DNA of 64,000 nucleotides from Telopea speciosissima (Eukaryota; Streptophyta; Magnoliopsida; Proteales; Proteaceae). The stretch's first letter is position 1; the number at the start of each line of letters is the position of its first letter. Shown here one piece after another: positions 38,525 through 49,582 of the stretch. The notes beneath the pieces were generated by a model. The model did not search any database, had not been told where the DNA came from, and saw nothing but the letters and a program-made list of their open reading frames with translations. A program made the position numbers and the translations under genes. The stretch covers positions 65,585,557 through 65,649,556 of the forward strand of contig NC_057921.1 in NCBI RefSeq assembly GCF_018873765.1. The letters run 5' to 3'.

Positions 38525-39488
38525 TCAACAGATAACACAAGCGTTGGGGTTTTCTTCTACACTCTGGACATAGTAGTGTGTAGTCAAGTGAGGATTATAA
38601 GCCTTATATGCCTTGACGAGCTCGGCGATTTGATCAGTAGTGGGTTCCTTCTTCTTCTCTTCCGCTTTCTCTTTTTTGGGTTCTTCCTTCTTGGGCTCCT
38701 CCTTCTTGGGTTCCTCCTTCTTCTTCTCAGGCTCTTTCGCCGGCCCAACAGAGACTATCTCCGTGTGCCAAAGCTTGCGCAATTTGCCCACCACGTCTAC
38801 TGGATCCACATCTCCAATCACTGTCATTTTCTTGTCCTTCATATCCATGGCGATGGAATCGACTCCTAAAAAAAAAAAAAAAAAGCAGGCAGCAAATGAA
38901 GAAGTGTTAAAACTCTAAATTTGCCGGCTTTTTCTTACTTCAAAGTCGGAGAGTTGAATTTTGGAAAACACTCATTCGGTACCTGATAGGGAAGACACTG
39001 CCTTCATGGCCTTTTGCTTGCCTTTGTCATCATGTAAGTCTAGCTTCACCACCACTTTCTGTAACAAAACGAGCAGACCAAAAGATACAATTAGATTCAA
39101 ACGAGTAAAGGAAGAGCCCCCAGGAATAACAAGATTCATAATTTTCTTGGAAAGAGAAAAAAAGAAAAACAAATCCATCCAAAACCTGATAAGATTCTAA
39201 AAGCCCCAAAAGTAATACATGATAAGTAAGCTAGAAAAGAAAAGGTAATCAAAATTCGTCCAAAACAGTAGTTATTATCTAATTCAAAGTACATCAAAGA
39301 AAAAATTGAAACATAATCCTCTAAAACACCGCCAAAATCGCACTAAAGAGAAAGATTCCTCGAGAAATTAAAGAGGATTCCATAAAAAAAAAAAAAACAT
39401 GCACTCAACGTGCTTGAAAATAGTAAGAATCAATTAAATGAAGCATATGAACTGAATTTGGGGGCAAAGAGAGAAATCTGACCTTCAT
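38525..39488 (-). CDS. Heavy metal-associated isoprenylated plant protein (HIPP)
   Basis: Minus-strand gene with exons 39488-39483, 39058-38983 and 38865-38525, joined in frame to 140 residues. Residues 1 to about 66 form the HMA fold ([40 protein letters not shown]). The usual M-x-C-x-x-C metal site is replaced by DLHDDKGK, so classical Cys-Cys copper or cadmium binding is unlikely. A Lys/Glu/Pro-rich linker follows, with EEPKK tandem units (coding minisatellite at about 38660-38720). The C-terminus is CVIC, a CaaX box for farnesylation or geranylgeranylation and so membrane anchoring. HIPPs of this class act in stress and metal responses. The first coding exon is only ATG AAG. An intron in the 5' UTR is likely (donor GAG/GTATCG near 39630, acceptor near 39510). 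Confidence 0.92.
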
Positions 39489-39752
39489 TTCTTCTGGATT
39501 TCAACGACCTGACCGGGGAATCAAGTAATCAAGCACAGATCAAGGCGGATCAGAGATTAAAAAAAAAACACAGAAGAGGAACAGAGAAAGAGTGAACGCA
39601 CTGAAATGAGAACCAAGATCTATCTAGCGATACCTCGTTGAACACGAAAGAGAGGATCGAAACCGGATTTAAAGAACTCAGAAACTATTAACAGGTAGGG
39701 ATAGAAACAGACCACCACAACAATCTAAGGTGTTTCCAGGAAGGAACCAGTG

Positions 39753-39760
39753 TTTATATA
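39753..39760 (-). promoter_or_regulatory. TATA box of the HIPP gene
   Basis: TATATAAA on the minus strand, about 265 bases upstream of the HIPP ATG. The distance leaves room for a 5' UTR with the inferred intron. Confidence 0.5.
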
Positions 39761-42700
39761 GTCTCAGTCATACAGAAGAAAGGAACCGCTGAAGAAGAAT
39801 CCCTCTCTTTTTCACACACGCTTATATGTTGACGCCTTAGCCGTCCGAGGAAGTCAAGCCATTGTTTCTAGGCCCCCAAGCGTTCATCTTGAAGACCTTG
39901 ACTGAAGAGTTTTATGTCACTATTCGCTGTTTCTCCATTAATTTCTATAATCAATGCAGTCGCATATCCTCGCCGTTCAATTATGATCAAACAAAACTCT
40001 GTGCATCAAACATCCGGTCCCACTCTTTGGGACCCACTATCAGGGCGTTTTGCATCTCACGTGGCTTACAGTAAATGGACGCCTTGCTTGCCAATTGTTA
40101 AAACCGACACCGTATAAGAAGAGAAAGTAAAATGAATTGTTTTACAGAGAGAAATTATTTGGATGGGTTTTGATTTACCCGATTGGAATCTTAAGGGACC
40201 CACATTCGGAGCAATAGACCGTATTTTTTGGGGCCCACCATGGACATCAGGACATCGTTGAGTTCAGAGTTCAACTATGTGACGCATAGTCTTAGCGTGA
40301 CTCGCACGTCTACACCTGAGGGACTGACACGTGGACAATTTTCTACCACTGCCCGTAATAAATGATTATCGCTTGGACATGTCTTAAAGGTTGATCATAG
40401 CCATTTGGCTCTTTTCTTTGTTTACAGCCGTTGGATTGTCCATGCTGGAACTCTCCGCTGGATGGGCTATTGTGTGACGTATCCTATCGTACGGAAAGTG
40501 AATCCGGCTAGCCCATCCCCACACGGCTCTGACATCTGGTCATGTGGTCCTTGAAGGATTAGACCGAGGGAGCAGATCGAACCGGCCATTCAAACCAGAT
40601 TATTCACCAACTACCATCTTTTGAAAATAGGGTGAGCCGAGGTTTATTTATTTTTTTTAGTTTTTTTGGTAAAAGGGTGAGCCAAGGTTCAAAGTACATG
40701 AAATCGAAACATGAGATTAGCGTCCATTGGATCAGAATCCGTTGGAATGGGATAGAACCTTAGAAATTTGAATCAAGAAGAAGAAAGTAAAATATTTCTC
40801 AAATCTATGATTTTTTTTTTTAGAGAGAATTTTTGCACACAGCCATGCATGGTGCACGATCGTGTCTACAACCGTTGAATGGAGATGAGAAACCATGCAT
40901 TATACATAATCATGTCTATCCAATGGTTAAAAGCATGATCGTGCATTATAGTACAACACATCTTGTCTTTTTTAAGGTTTTTATTTAATAAATTTGGGAT
41001 ATCACTATGAGACATAAAATCATTGAGTTTCTGTTATTCTATTTACTATAAGAAGGATACAATAACAAAAATTGAAGATCACATGAAACTGCGCGATTTA
41101 ATAGAGGATTGCTGGAATCAGTTAGAATCGAACAATTCAACTGATCTAATTTTGATTCTGATTCCTCAAAACATGCACAATCAATGTCCACAACCAGTCA
41201 TTTTCATTTCTATTTTTTTTTTGTTAATTCTTGGTCTAAGATTCCATCTCATTTCATCATTTTTTTTAGCAACTAAATTTCTTCTCTAAACTTGGCAAAA
41301 CAATAGTGAAAATTAACCATTCACACAAATGTCCCATTCCTTATCTAATTCTACTCTTTTTTTTCTTTGGTTGGAGAGGTTGGGTGGGTGGGTAAGCCAA
41401 ATTTATTAATTTGTGAATCTTGAGAAGGGAAGTTGCTTGGTGAGATTAGGCATGGTTTTGGGTATATGATAAAAAATATGTAAAAAAGGGGGTGGAAAAT
41501 ATATATTGTTAAATTTAACCAAACATTTAGCAAGATGAGCTTAAGTAAGAATGATTTAGAAATAGAAAAAATAAATAAGAAGATTTTAATAAATCACATG
41601 TCAATTTTAGTGGCATATCTTAGTCATACAATCTATCATCGAGGATCCACACGAAATATATATTTTTTGTATATATTGTTTTTCAACAAATATTTTTTCA
41701 GTTTCAATAGTTGTCATAATATAAGTGTAGCATTGTTATTACATATTTAGATGTATAATGTCAACTTAGAGTGCAAGTTAATTAGCACATAATCATATGA
41801 TAATATGGACATCGAATCCACGGAAGTCTGAGCCTCAACAAACATGAAAAAAAAATTAGTGGTGTTATTGAAATGAAGTCAAATTTAAAGTGTTTCCTCT
41901 AATGTCCATGTACAGTTTTGCACCAATGGCACAACAAGTTTCAAATCGTCAAATAATAGATTTTTCTAATGAAGGAGAGAAATTGTGGGGCCAGTAGTTT
42001 TGTGAGGGCGTGTCTAAAAGAAACCACACGACAGCACTATCATGCGGTTTATTTTCCCCAATATTTTTGTATGAACCAACTCCCTCTAAAATTTTCAAAT
42101 CATAACACATTGTAAAGAAAAATCCATGTAATTACAATCCATAATTCATACTCAAAAAGAATACTTTTTCTTAGGAATCCTTTTCCCCCTTCTTTAATAT
42201 TATCTTTTCTTTTTTTTCAACTCATTATTTCTATGTGAATTATTAATTATTGTCACAAAGGTAGCATTATTTTTCAAATATCACAAAACATTTATTTTGC
42301 TATGTGAATAGATAATATGTTCATCGTTAGACAGAGAGTACATGGTGTAGATTAATCATGTGTCAAATTTCAAAGTCTATGTCAATCAAATACCTCATTT
42401 TCTACTAACATTTATCTCGTTGATATACATGCGTGTGAACTAGTATTCTAGACATTACTATACAGTCTCCCAATTATGAGTGGAAATAGATGGTTTAAAT
42501 TAAAAAGAATATAAAAATAAACGACTTAGATTTGTTCATGTGATTTTTGGAAACATCAATTTCCATGGTTACATGGATAACTATCTTTTTTTTCCTTTAT
42601 ATTATATTGGTATCATTGTCTATTTAGGCTTTCTCTCATGTGGATTATATTTGTACCTTTACTTTTTAACATTCTAGTGTAAAACAATGTGTTTTTTAAG

Positions 42701-42834
42701 AAGGTAAGATCCTTTCCTTTTACATGTGTTTTCAAAAAGCATGGAAGACAATGGTCTCACTTGAGAATGACAAAATGATAAGTCACTTCGAATCACATTG
42801 AAAATGAGAACAACTATGCTTGATGCTTGTGCAA

Positions 42835-42990
42835 AAGGCGTCAGGCTTTTCTCTAGGGACCTCAACGCCCAGGGTTTGCCCAGCGAACCATCCAACAACA
42901 TTGGGCTGTTGGGCACATAGGGATGTGTGCTCGATATGCATCCCAACGTGCCTAGCAGCCCAATGCCGTTGGACGCCAAGAAGCTAGTAT
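42835..42990. repeat. Foldback repeat (GGGCTGTTGGGCAC type)
   Basis: CCAACAACATTGGGCTGTTG GGCACATAGGGATG pairs with CATCCCAACGTGCCTAGCAG CCCAATGCCGTTGG. Confidence 0.55.
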
Positions 42991-43269
42991 AAAAGAGCCT
43001 AGTTTGAGACCTTCTATTCTTCAATTAGTTTAGGATCCCCAACACCATCATCCCACCTAAAAAAAAATTACTTTGATTCTTTTTTTATTAGAAAAAAAAG
43101 CTTTAAGAATACGATAATGGGCAATTAAAAAGAGGTTTTTTTTTTTTTGTTTCAAGTAACATAAACAAAAGGAGGGTGAGACAACTTCCTAGGTCACCAT
43201 CAATTTGACTCAAACAATATGCACTCTTTAAAGTTCGATCACAACTCAATATTTTCTTTCCTTTTCTTT

Positions 43270-43440
43270 TGGGAGGGGTGGGGGAGAACTATGTGGGGGA
43301 GTGTGGTACTTGTGCCCAAACATAGAGGGGGTGAAATGACCACTACCCCCATGAAAGGTGGAAATACCGCCCACTTTGATGCTTCTATGGGCTCCCATTG
43401 TCCCCACATACACAGGGGCCACACTCCCCCAAGTAAACAC
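43270..43440. mobile_element. Foldback MITE-like element (GTGTGG arms)
   Basis: Left arm TGTGGGGGAGTGTGGTACTT GTG mirrors CAGGGGCCACACTCCCCCAA; the inner GAAATGACCACTACCCCC is typical of the family at 10948 and 21005. Confidence 0.5.
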
Positions 43441-44641
43441 TTTCCCTCTTTTTGTGAAGGTTGTCCTTCATCTGTCTCTATCTATCCGTGAAGTGATCTT
43501 ATGATTAAACTCAAAACGTATCATTACACTTCTTCTATTATTATCTAGATTGACATTGTTTGTATCTTTAACCGTTCAACGCTACATATCACATTACAAA
43601 AAGAATTCCTCCTTCACCATAGGTATTATCCAAAAATATATATATATTTAAAAAAAAATTTATTTTAAGATCTCAACATTAATGGAGATGACCAAAAGCA
43701 TTTGTGGGTTGAAATGTTAATTTTTTATTTCTATCAAAGAGCAAACGTATTATTATTAAAAGATGGCAACCAAGGAGAAACTCCTGGAAGCAAAAGGTGG
43801 ATGCATGCTCAAAATAAAGAAATCAGAAACAAACAACTTATGACGCCATACAAGATGCAGGCAGGAAGAGAGGAACGGGATTTAAACATGTCACCATGAG
43901 ATGAAAAAATAATTCTACCTAAGTAAGCCTTAGATCATTTTTTCTCACTTCGACATCATAAACAATTTTAAAATTCATTTGTCTCTACAACTTGATATTT
44001 TCCAATGGAAAAAGAAGGCTACCTAGGTGCTTGGTGCCGAGTTCGATTTCTCTACATGTATCAACAGGTGAATATACATGTGAGAATCAATTATCTGTCC
44101 TATTTTTGCCATTTATAAGGGGAGGAGAGGTATTTATAGAAACAAAATTAAAATGTGATTGGCTCTCACAGATACGTTCACTTGTTGGGTATGTGCAGAC
44201 ACAAATGATGAAATGATCACCTGCCTCCCATGAAATGAAAAACCTCACCCCTAGTGTATGCCCCTCACACTCTCATTGGTCTCACATTCGTGCAGAAACC
44301 ACGCAGTGTGGTAGCAATTCCCCTCCCTTTTTTTTTTGTTTTTTGTGCAAGACCCACTACGGGACCGTACAAGGGATCTTCTGAGGGCCTATAGGGATCC
44401 ACTAAGGGCCCAAGAGGACAACTTATTGTTACACTACTTACTATCTATTACTATTACTTAGAGAGAGGGTGGATGGCAGCTAGGAGGGTCGAACACTTGA
44501 CCTCAAATTGACTTTTCTTTGGACTTTTGCTGAATTTCTCCAGGCTAATTGCCACTATTGAGCTAAAACCTCATCCCCACCTTCCCTATCTATTAGACAA
44601 AGTTTTCTTCTACCACGTGTAAAAGAAAACCCACGATCTGA

Positions 44642-44789
44642 CAATCATAAATATTCCTCCTTAATTTTATAGGACGAAAGTTCGATAACACTTCTACCCC
44701 ATTAGTGTGAAGAAACAATCATAAATATGCCTCCTTAATTTTATAGGACGAAAGTTCGATAACACTTCTACCCCATTAATGTGAAGAAA
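44642..44789. repeat. Near-identical 74-bp tandem duplication
   Basis: Units 44642-44715 and 44716-44789 both read CAATCATAAATAT(T/G)CCTCC .. GGACGAAAGTTCGATAACAC .. GTGAAGAAA, with only two or three differences. The high identity suggests a recent event. Confidence 0.9.
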
Positions 44790-44884
44790 TATATACTTCG
44801 TTCGCTATTTGTGAAGAAAAATCATCTCCAAAGATCTTTCTTTTCCATTCATACAAAAAGAAAATAGGATAACGTGGAATCCAT

Positions 44885-45090
44885 GGTTTGAGGAATCGAT
44901 ATTGAATCAATCGATTTGTATCAGTATCAACCAATTTCGTATCAGTACATCGATACAAACAGTGATAAAAATGGAATAATAAAATTAATTTTTAATAATA
45001 ACAGAGCTGATCCAGATCAATACAGTCTATCTATATCCAGATCAGTATCAACAAAGACCGATACCAATACCGATTATTAAAACACTGATC
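44885..45090. repeat. 'ATCGG' dispersed repeat copy
   Basis: CATGGTTTGAGGAATCGATA TTGAATCAATCG at the left; AGATCAGTATCAACAAAGAC CGATACCAATACCG and AAAACACTG at the right. Confidence 0.5.
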
Positions 45091-45782
45091 GAATCGTAAA
45101 AGGTAAAATTATTGAGTACGGTAAGGAAAGTTCTTGGATACTCATGATGGAACCTTTTTCCAAAAGGGGCATGACATGCATGATGAACCGGTGAGAAAAG
45201 GAAATATTGTCACCCACCACAATCGCTATTACGTTTTTCCCACTTGCCTTTATTCGATTACTGTTTGGTGTCATGGAGACCTGTGATGGAAAATCCACAA
45301 GAAAATAAAAAGGAAAGATGAGGTTTGATGGATAAGGACTACTTTATTAAATTTTAATTAAATTTGGGTGTTGATGTTAGAATAAGAGGATTTTTTTGTT
45401 TTTAAAGGGTGAACACTGTTACCTGAAAAGAAAAGGATAGTTGGAATCTTTAAACTACCCTTCCTTCTGGGAAGGATAGTTAGAATCATGGTTTTAAATC
45501 TATGGATGCTATTCATGGTTTCATAGGTATGTACTATCTTTCCATTATGTTAATTTATTATTCTATTGTTTTAGTTTAAGAAAAATCTTATTATAATCAA
45601 ATTGATGAAAAAGAAATTATAACCTTACTTTTTGAGGGTGTGAAGATATATTGACACCATACATGCCAAGCCAATGGGAAGAAAGGATGAAGTGCATTTC
45701 AGTGTATATATATATATATATCTATATCCATATGGTTAATGAAGAAAGAGTGTCATCATTATGAGAGGGGGTGTATTGTGGG

Positions 45783-45930
45783 GGAAAATTATCTCTTCCC
45801 GTTCCTTGTCCACCCTAATTCCCCAATTCCTCTAATAGGAAGTGGTAGACCCCACTTGGGCAAAGGTAGGGTGGTCATTCCAATCCCCCCTTGTTAGAGG
45901 AATTGGGGAACTGAAGGAGATAAGTATCAG
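45783..45930. mobile_element. GGATCTTT-family foldback MITE, opposite orientation
   Basis: Left end GGAAAATTATCTCTTCCCGT, right part GAATTGGGGAACTGAAGGAG ATAAGTATCA. The inner ACCCCACTTGGGCAAAGGTA GGGTGGTCATTCC is the complement of the core at 55139. Flanks TATTGTGGG and TGATGTGGG agree at 7 of 9 positions. Confidence 0.65.
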
Positions 45931-47559
45931 TGATGTGGGTAGTATGCCTACTTGTTTTCTGTTACTTTTTTGCCTTTTTTTTTTTTAATAAATACTTTTA
46001 GTATAATAAATCTCTTTTTTTTTTTTGGTGCAAAGATCTAATCATTTCCTTGATTCAAAAAAGGGCATACAATGTCCAAGATCTCCCCTGGAAAGGGAGA
46101 ACCAAAAAACAGCTCTTTGGGCAAGAAAGAGCCCATTTAGAAACCTTATGAGTTCACAGATTTTCATCGCGACTGACATGGGCAAAGCTACAAAAGGAGA
46201 ATGCAATTTTTAAGATGCAAATATCCTACACAACACAAGAGATAAAAGAAAGAGGGGGGGGGTGGTAGAAAGGGTCAAACAATCGATGAGGGAGAGACAA
46301 TCCGATGATAACCAAATATCACATGTGTATTTGAAAGGCATGTGTATTTGAATAAGGGTAAATCTTGTCATATCACATGTGTATTTGAAAAACATCCAAG
46401 GTAATCACACCTCTTTATAATGAAATATTGGTAAGTCATTCAAAAAGAGAGCAGGGGAAAGAGGGTGATAGTGCAATGGGGGGATCAATCCGGAGGGGCA
46501 AGGGAGGAGCGTCGAGAGAGGCTGAGGGACAAATGGGGGATAGTAAGGGACAAGGAACGAGGGGGAAGAGAAAGGGGGAGGGGTAATCTTTCTGAGTCGG
46601 ATGAAGGTTTTACGATAGTCGAAGATGATGAAGGTCACTCAAGAACTATAAATCTGCAATTCAAGAGACGGTCGACTGAATGGAGGGATCAAACCAGAGT
46701 AACCAATTCTTCTCTCAATATCATCACTAGAGAATGGATCAAGCAGGAGTTGTTGCAATAGGTCATCGACGACGTTCAACCCGTGGGAGCTGTTGAGAGA
46801 GGAGAGAGATACAAAAGGGGTAGATAACAGGTGATGCAATGGTACATCATTTTCTCCTTCAAAGAATGTTACATTTTCTTAATTCATTGCTTCAATCACA
46901 ACCAGATGCACCTTTTAGCTTATTAGTTGCATATATTCAGTAAAATTACAGTCAAATAATTTTATATTCACCAATCTTGTTTTAAAAAACCTGCTTCTTT
47001 TAATTACATCTACCAATTCAAGATTCTGTTTTTTGTTCAAGTTCGTATGTTCTAAGATACAAATATAATCCTATACTTTTGGACTAGCTTCTTTACTCGT
47101 CTATAGTAAAAAAATCTTTGTCCATTTTTCACCATAACTAAACATCGAAGCTGTGCGTCTCAGTTAATCCTTACTCACTTTCCAATGCACTCGGGTCATA
47201 ATGCATCGTATCGCTTAGCATAAGATCATTAGGACATAATCTTAGTAATTATTCATCAATATCCGTAGAAAAGATGATTGATTAATTTTCAGTGTCGGTT
47301 GTCTACCTAACGGTGGCAAAAAAAGAAAAAAATTTGAACTAACTTACCAAGAAACAATCCATCAAAAACCCAACATGAAACCCAAAAGCAAACCCACAAG
47401 CAAACAAATAGATAAGATTCTTGGAAATTTCATATCTTTAGTTTTTGAAAAGGACTAACATGACTAGGATAAACATTTCATGGTCCAGCATTTCAAGATA
47501 AATATCTAGTGTTGTGCACTGATTTGTCCCATATGGAAGTAAAAAAAAAAAGAAAACAC

Positions 47560-47865
47560 AAAAAACTGATATCGGGTAAGCCTGACTGATCTGACCGATC
47601 CGGATTGATATCGGTTCGGTAAAGTCTCATATGAAATGATCTCACCACCACACTTCACAATCTCAGATCGGATCGATTGATTTTGGTCGGATCGGATTGG
47701 TATCAGTATCGGTCTGTCGACACCGATTCGATCCACTTATTTGGACAAGGGTTAAAAAAGTAAAAAAAAATCATATTTTTTACAAAAAAACAAGGGCAAA
47801 AGTATCATATTTGCCCAAGTTTGGACAATCCCGATCCAACCAATACCGAGATTACGAACCTTGCT
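47560..47865. repeat. 'ATCGG' dispersed repeat copy
   Basis: ATCTGACCGATCCGGATTGA TATCGG, GGTCGGATCGGATTGGTATC AGTATCGGTC and CCCGATCCAACCAATACCGA. Confidence 0.5.
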
Positions 47866-48270
47866 CACTACTCTCTGATGTATGAAATCACACCTCTATG
47901 CGGCTAGCCTGTTAGGAGATCTCATTACCTAATCATCTACTCTTTTTTATTGGAAAAAAGTTTTCTTTTCTTTTTTAAAGAGAAAGAATGCTGCTTGGGC
48001 GTATGTGGTGCACTGCTTTGTGTTCATATAGGCAAGCAAAATGATCGCCATGTCTCCATGGAAAGGCAGAATTTAGAGGCACGGTGGTCATTTCACCTGC
48101 CCTAGTGTCTGGGCGCAGGGGCAACATACTGAACGTGCCCATATAGCATTATCTTTCCTTGGGACTAGGTATACTAAGTACCTCAGTGTCTATCTCTCTC
48201 CTCCTCACATGAAATGATTTTGCTGTCTTTCAATATATGATACTAGTTTCATAAAACATATAATGCTATA

Positions 48271-49062
48271 TAGGGATGTCAAAATGCAAACTGAATCAAT
48301 GAAATTGGCTTGAACCGATCTAACCGAGCCCAAATAAAATCAAACTGACCCCTTAATTGGATTAGTTTTGGATTGGGATATGATAAACCTGAAACCAAAA
48401 CTGAAACTGTCTAAAAATCAGGCCAAAATCGATCTAATAAGAAACCAATACCAACATGAAACTCTTTCTACAATTATGTATACATAAATGTCAAACCAAA
48501 TTCAAATCTGACCTAAATTGAAACCTATCCAATACCAGATTGATAAGAAATCAAAACCAAACCATATTCTTACCAAAAAAAAAAAAAAAGAAAAAAAAAA
48601 AGGGTAAATAACAGATCACTCCTTGATTTTCAATCGAAACTCAGATCACCTCTTGGTTTTTAGAAAAATTCAAATGTCCCCCTCTACAGTAACGATGTTA
48701 GTCTGCTATTAGTTATTGGTGTGAAAGAACTATTTTACCCTTATACTAAAACATTAGAATTAAATTTATAATACTACCCTTCCTTCATCTTTAACAATAG
48801 TCAAGGGTAATTTAAGGATTAAAATATATTTAACTGGCTGACATCAGCACTTAACAACATAAAACTAACATTAGGGACTAATTTGTCATTTTAGAGTCTA
48901 AACTGGGGGTGATTTGAGTTTTTGTAAAAAACCTGAGGGTGGTCTAAATTTCGATTGAAAACCAAAAGGTGATCTGTAATTTCCCCCAAAAAAATCCAAA
49001 CCATATCAAAATGGAAATCAGTCTTCCTTATTTATTTGGTTTTAGATTCACCAACCTTACAC
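48271..49062. mobile_element. Nested foldback elements
   Basis: The outer element opens TAGGGATGTCAAA (family of 35051). It is interrupted at 48602-48986 by a separate hairpin whose ends are GGGTAAATAACAGATCAC and GTGATCTGTAATTTCCCC; arms continue with TTTTCAATCGAAA/TTTCGATTGAAAA. Outer sequence resumes with TCCAAACCATATC, matching AACCAAACCATATTC before the insertion. A-runs flank the insert on both sides. Confidence 0.65.
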
Positions 49063-49071
49063 GGAAACTAA

Positions 49072-49128
49072 GGCCCCGTTTGATTGCCGGATTAAAGGGG
49101 TGGGAAACTTCGGCGAACAAACGAGCCC
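49072..49128. mobile_element. 57-bp Tourist-like micro-MITE
   Basis: GGCCCCGTTTGATTGCCGG and CGGCGAACAAACGAGCCC are imperfect inverted repeats with almost no interior. TAA flanks both sides (49069-49071 and 49129-49131), the target duplication expected of PIF/Harbinger-type elements. It lies about 450 bases upstream of the next ATG. Confidence 0.65.
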
Positions 49129-49582
49129 TAATTCACTGACGCGAGATCGGTTGAAACTATCCGACACCCTTACATGATACCATTTTGATGCATCTCATTG
49201 GTAGGCTTAGGTTGTTAGAGAACCCTTCTGTTCTCTCCCTCTCCCTCGGATCTCGGCTTCCTCGTAAGGAAACTTGACCCTCTCCCTCCCCGTTTCTGTT
49301 CTCTGTTTTAATTTCCTTTTTTTCTCCTTATACTTTGTACCAACACAAAATAGTTTAATGGAAATTTTTTATAAACAAATAAAGAAACTCAAAATATCTT
49401 CCGCCGTCGTTTCTCTTTCAAGCAATTCACAGAAGACGGAGAAGCCAATGAAGAACAAGATTCATTGAATGAGTCCCAAGTCTTAACCCTTCTTCGTTTA
49501 ATCTGGTGTTTAATTTGGGTTTCCCTTTTGCAGTTCAATCTGCAAAATAGAGGAGTTTCTTTTTCCCTGCGATTGATTGACG

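Larger units (their letters stand above)
39761..49582. other. Large gene-poor, repeat-rich intergenic region
   Basis: 9.8 kb with no supported gene; open frames here are short and lie in repeats. It contains a dispersed repeat at 40830-40965 (related to 5030-5175), hairpins at 42835-42990, 43270-43440 and 47990-48140, a 74-bp tandem duplication at 44642, 'ATCGG' copies at 44885-45090 and 47560-47865, a foldback MITE at 45783, nested elements at 48271-49062 and a 57-bp MITE at 49072. About 41000-42800 is AT-rich with nothing recognised. The final 350 bases are promoter and 5' UTR of the At1g01500-like gene. Confidence 0.55.

Noticed and set aside
46465-46761. 98-codon Arg/Glu-rich plus-strand frame
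   Set aside because: Purine-rich low-complexity sequence with no motif, start context or splice sites; an opposing frame is equally open.
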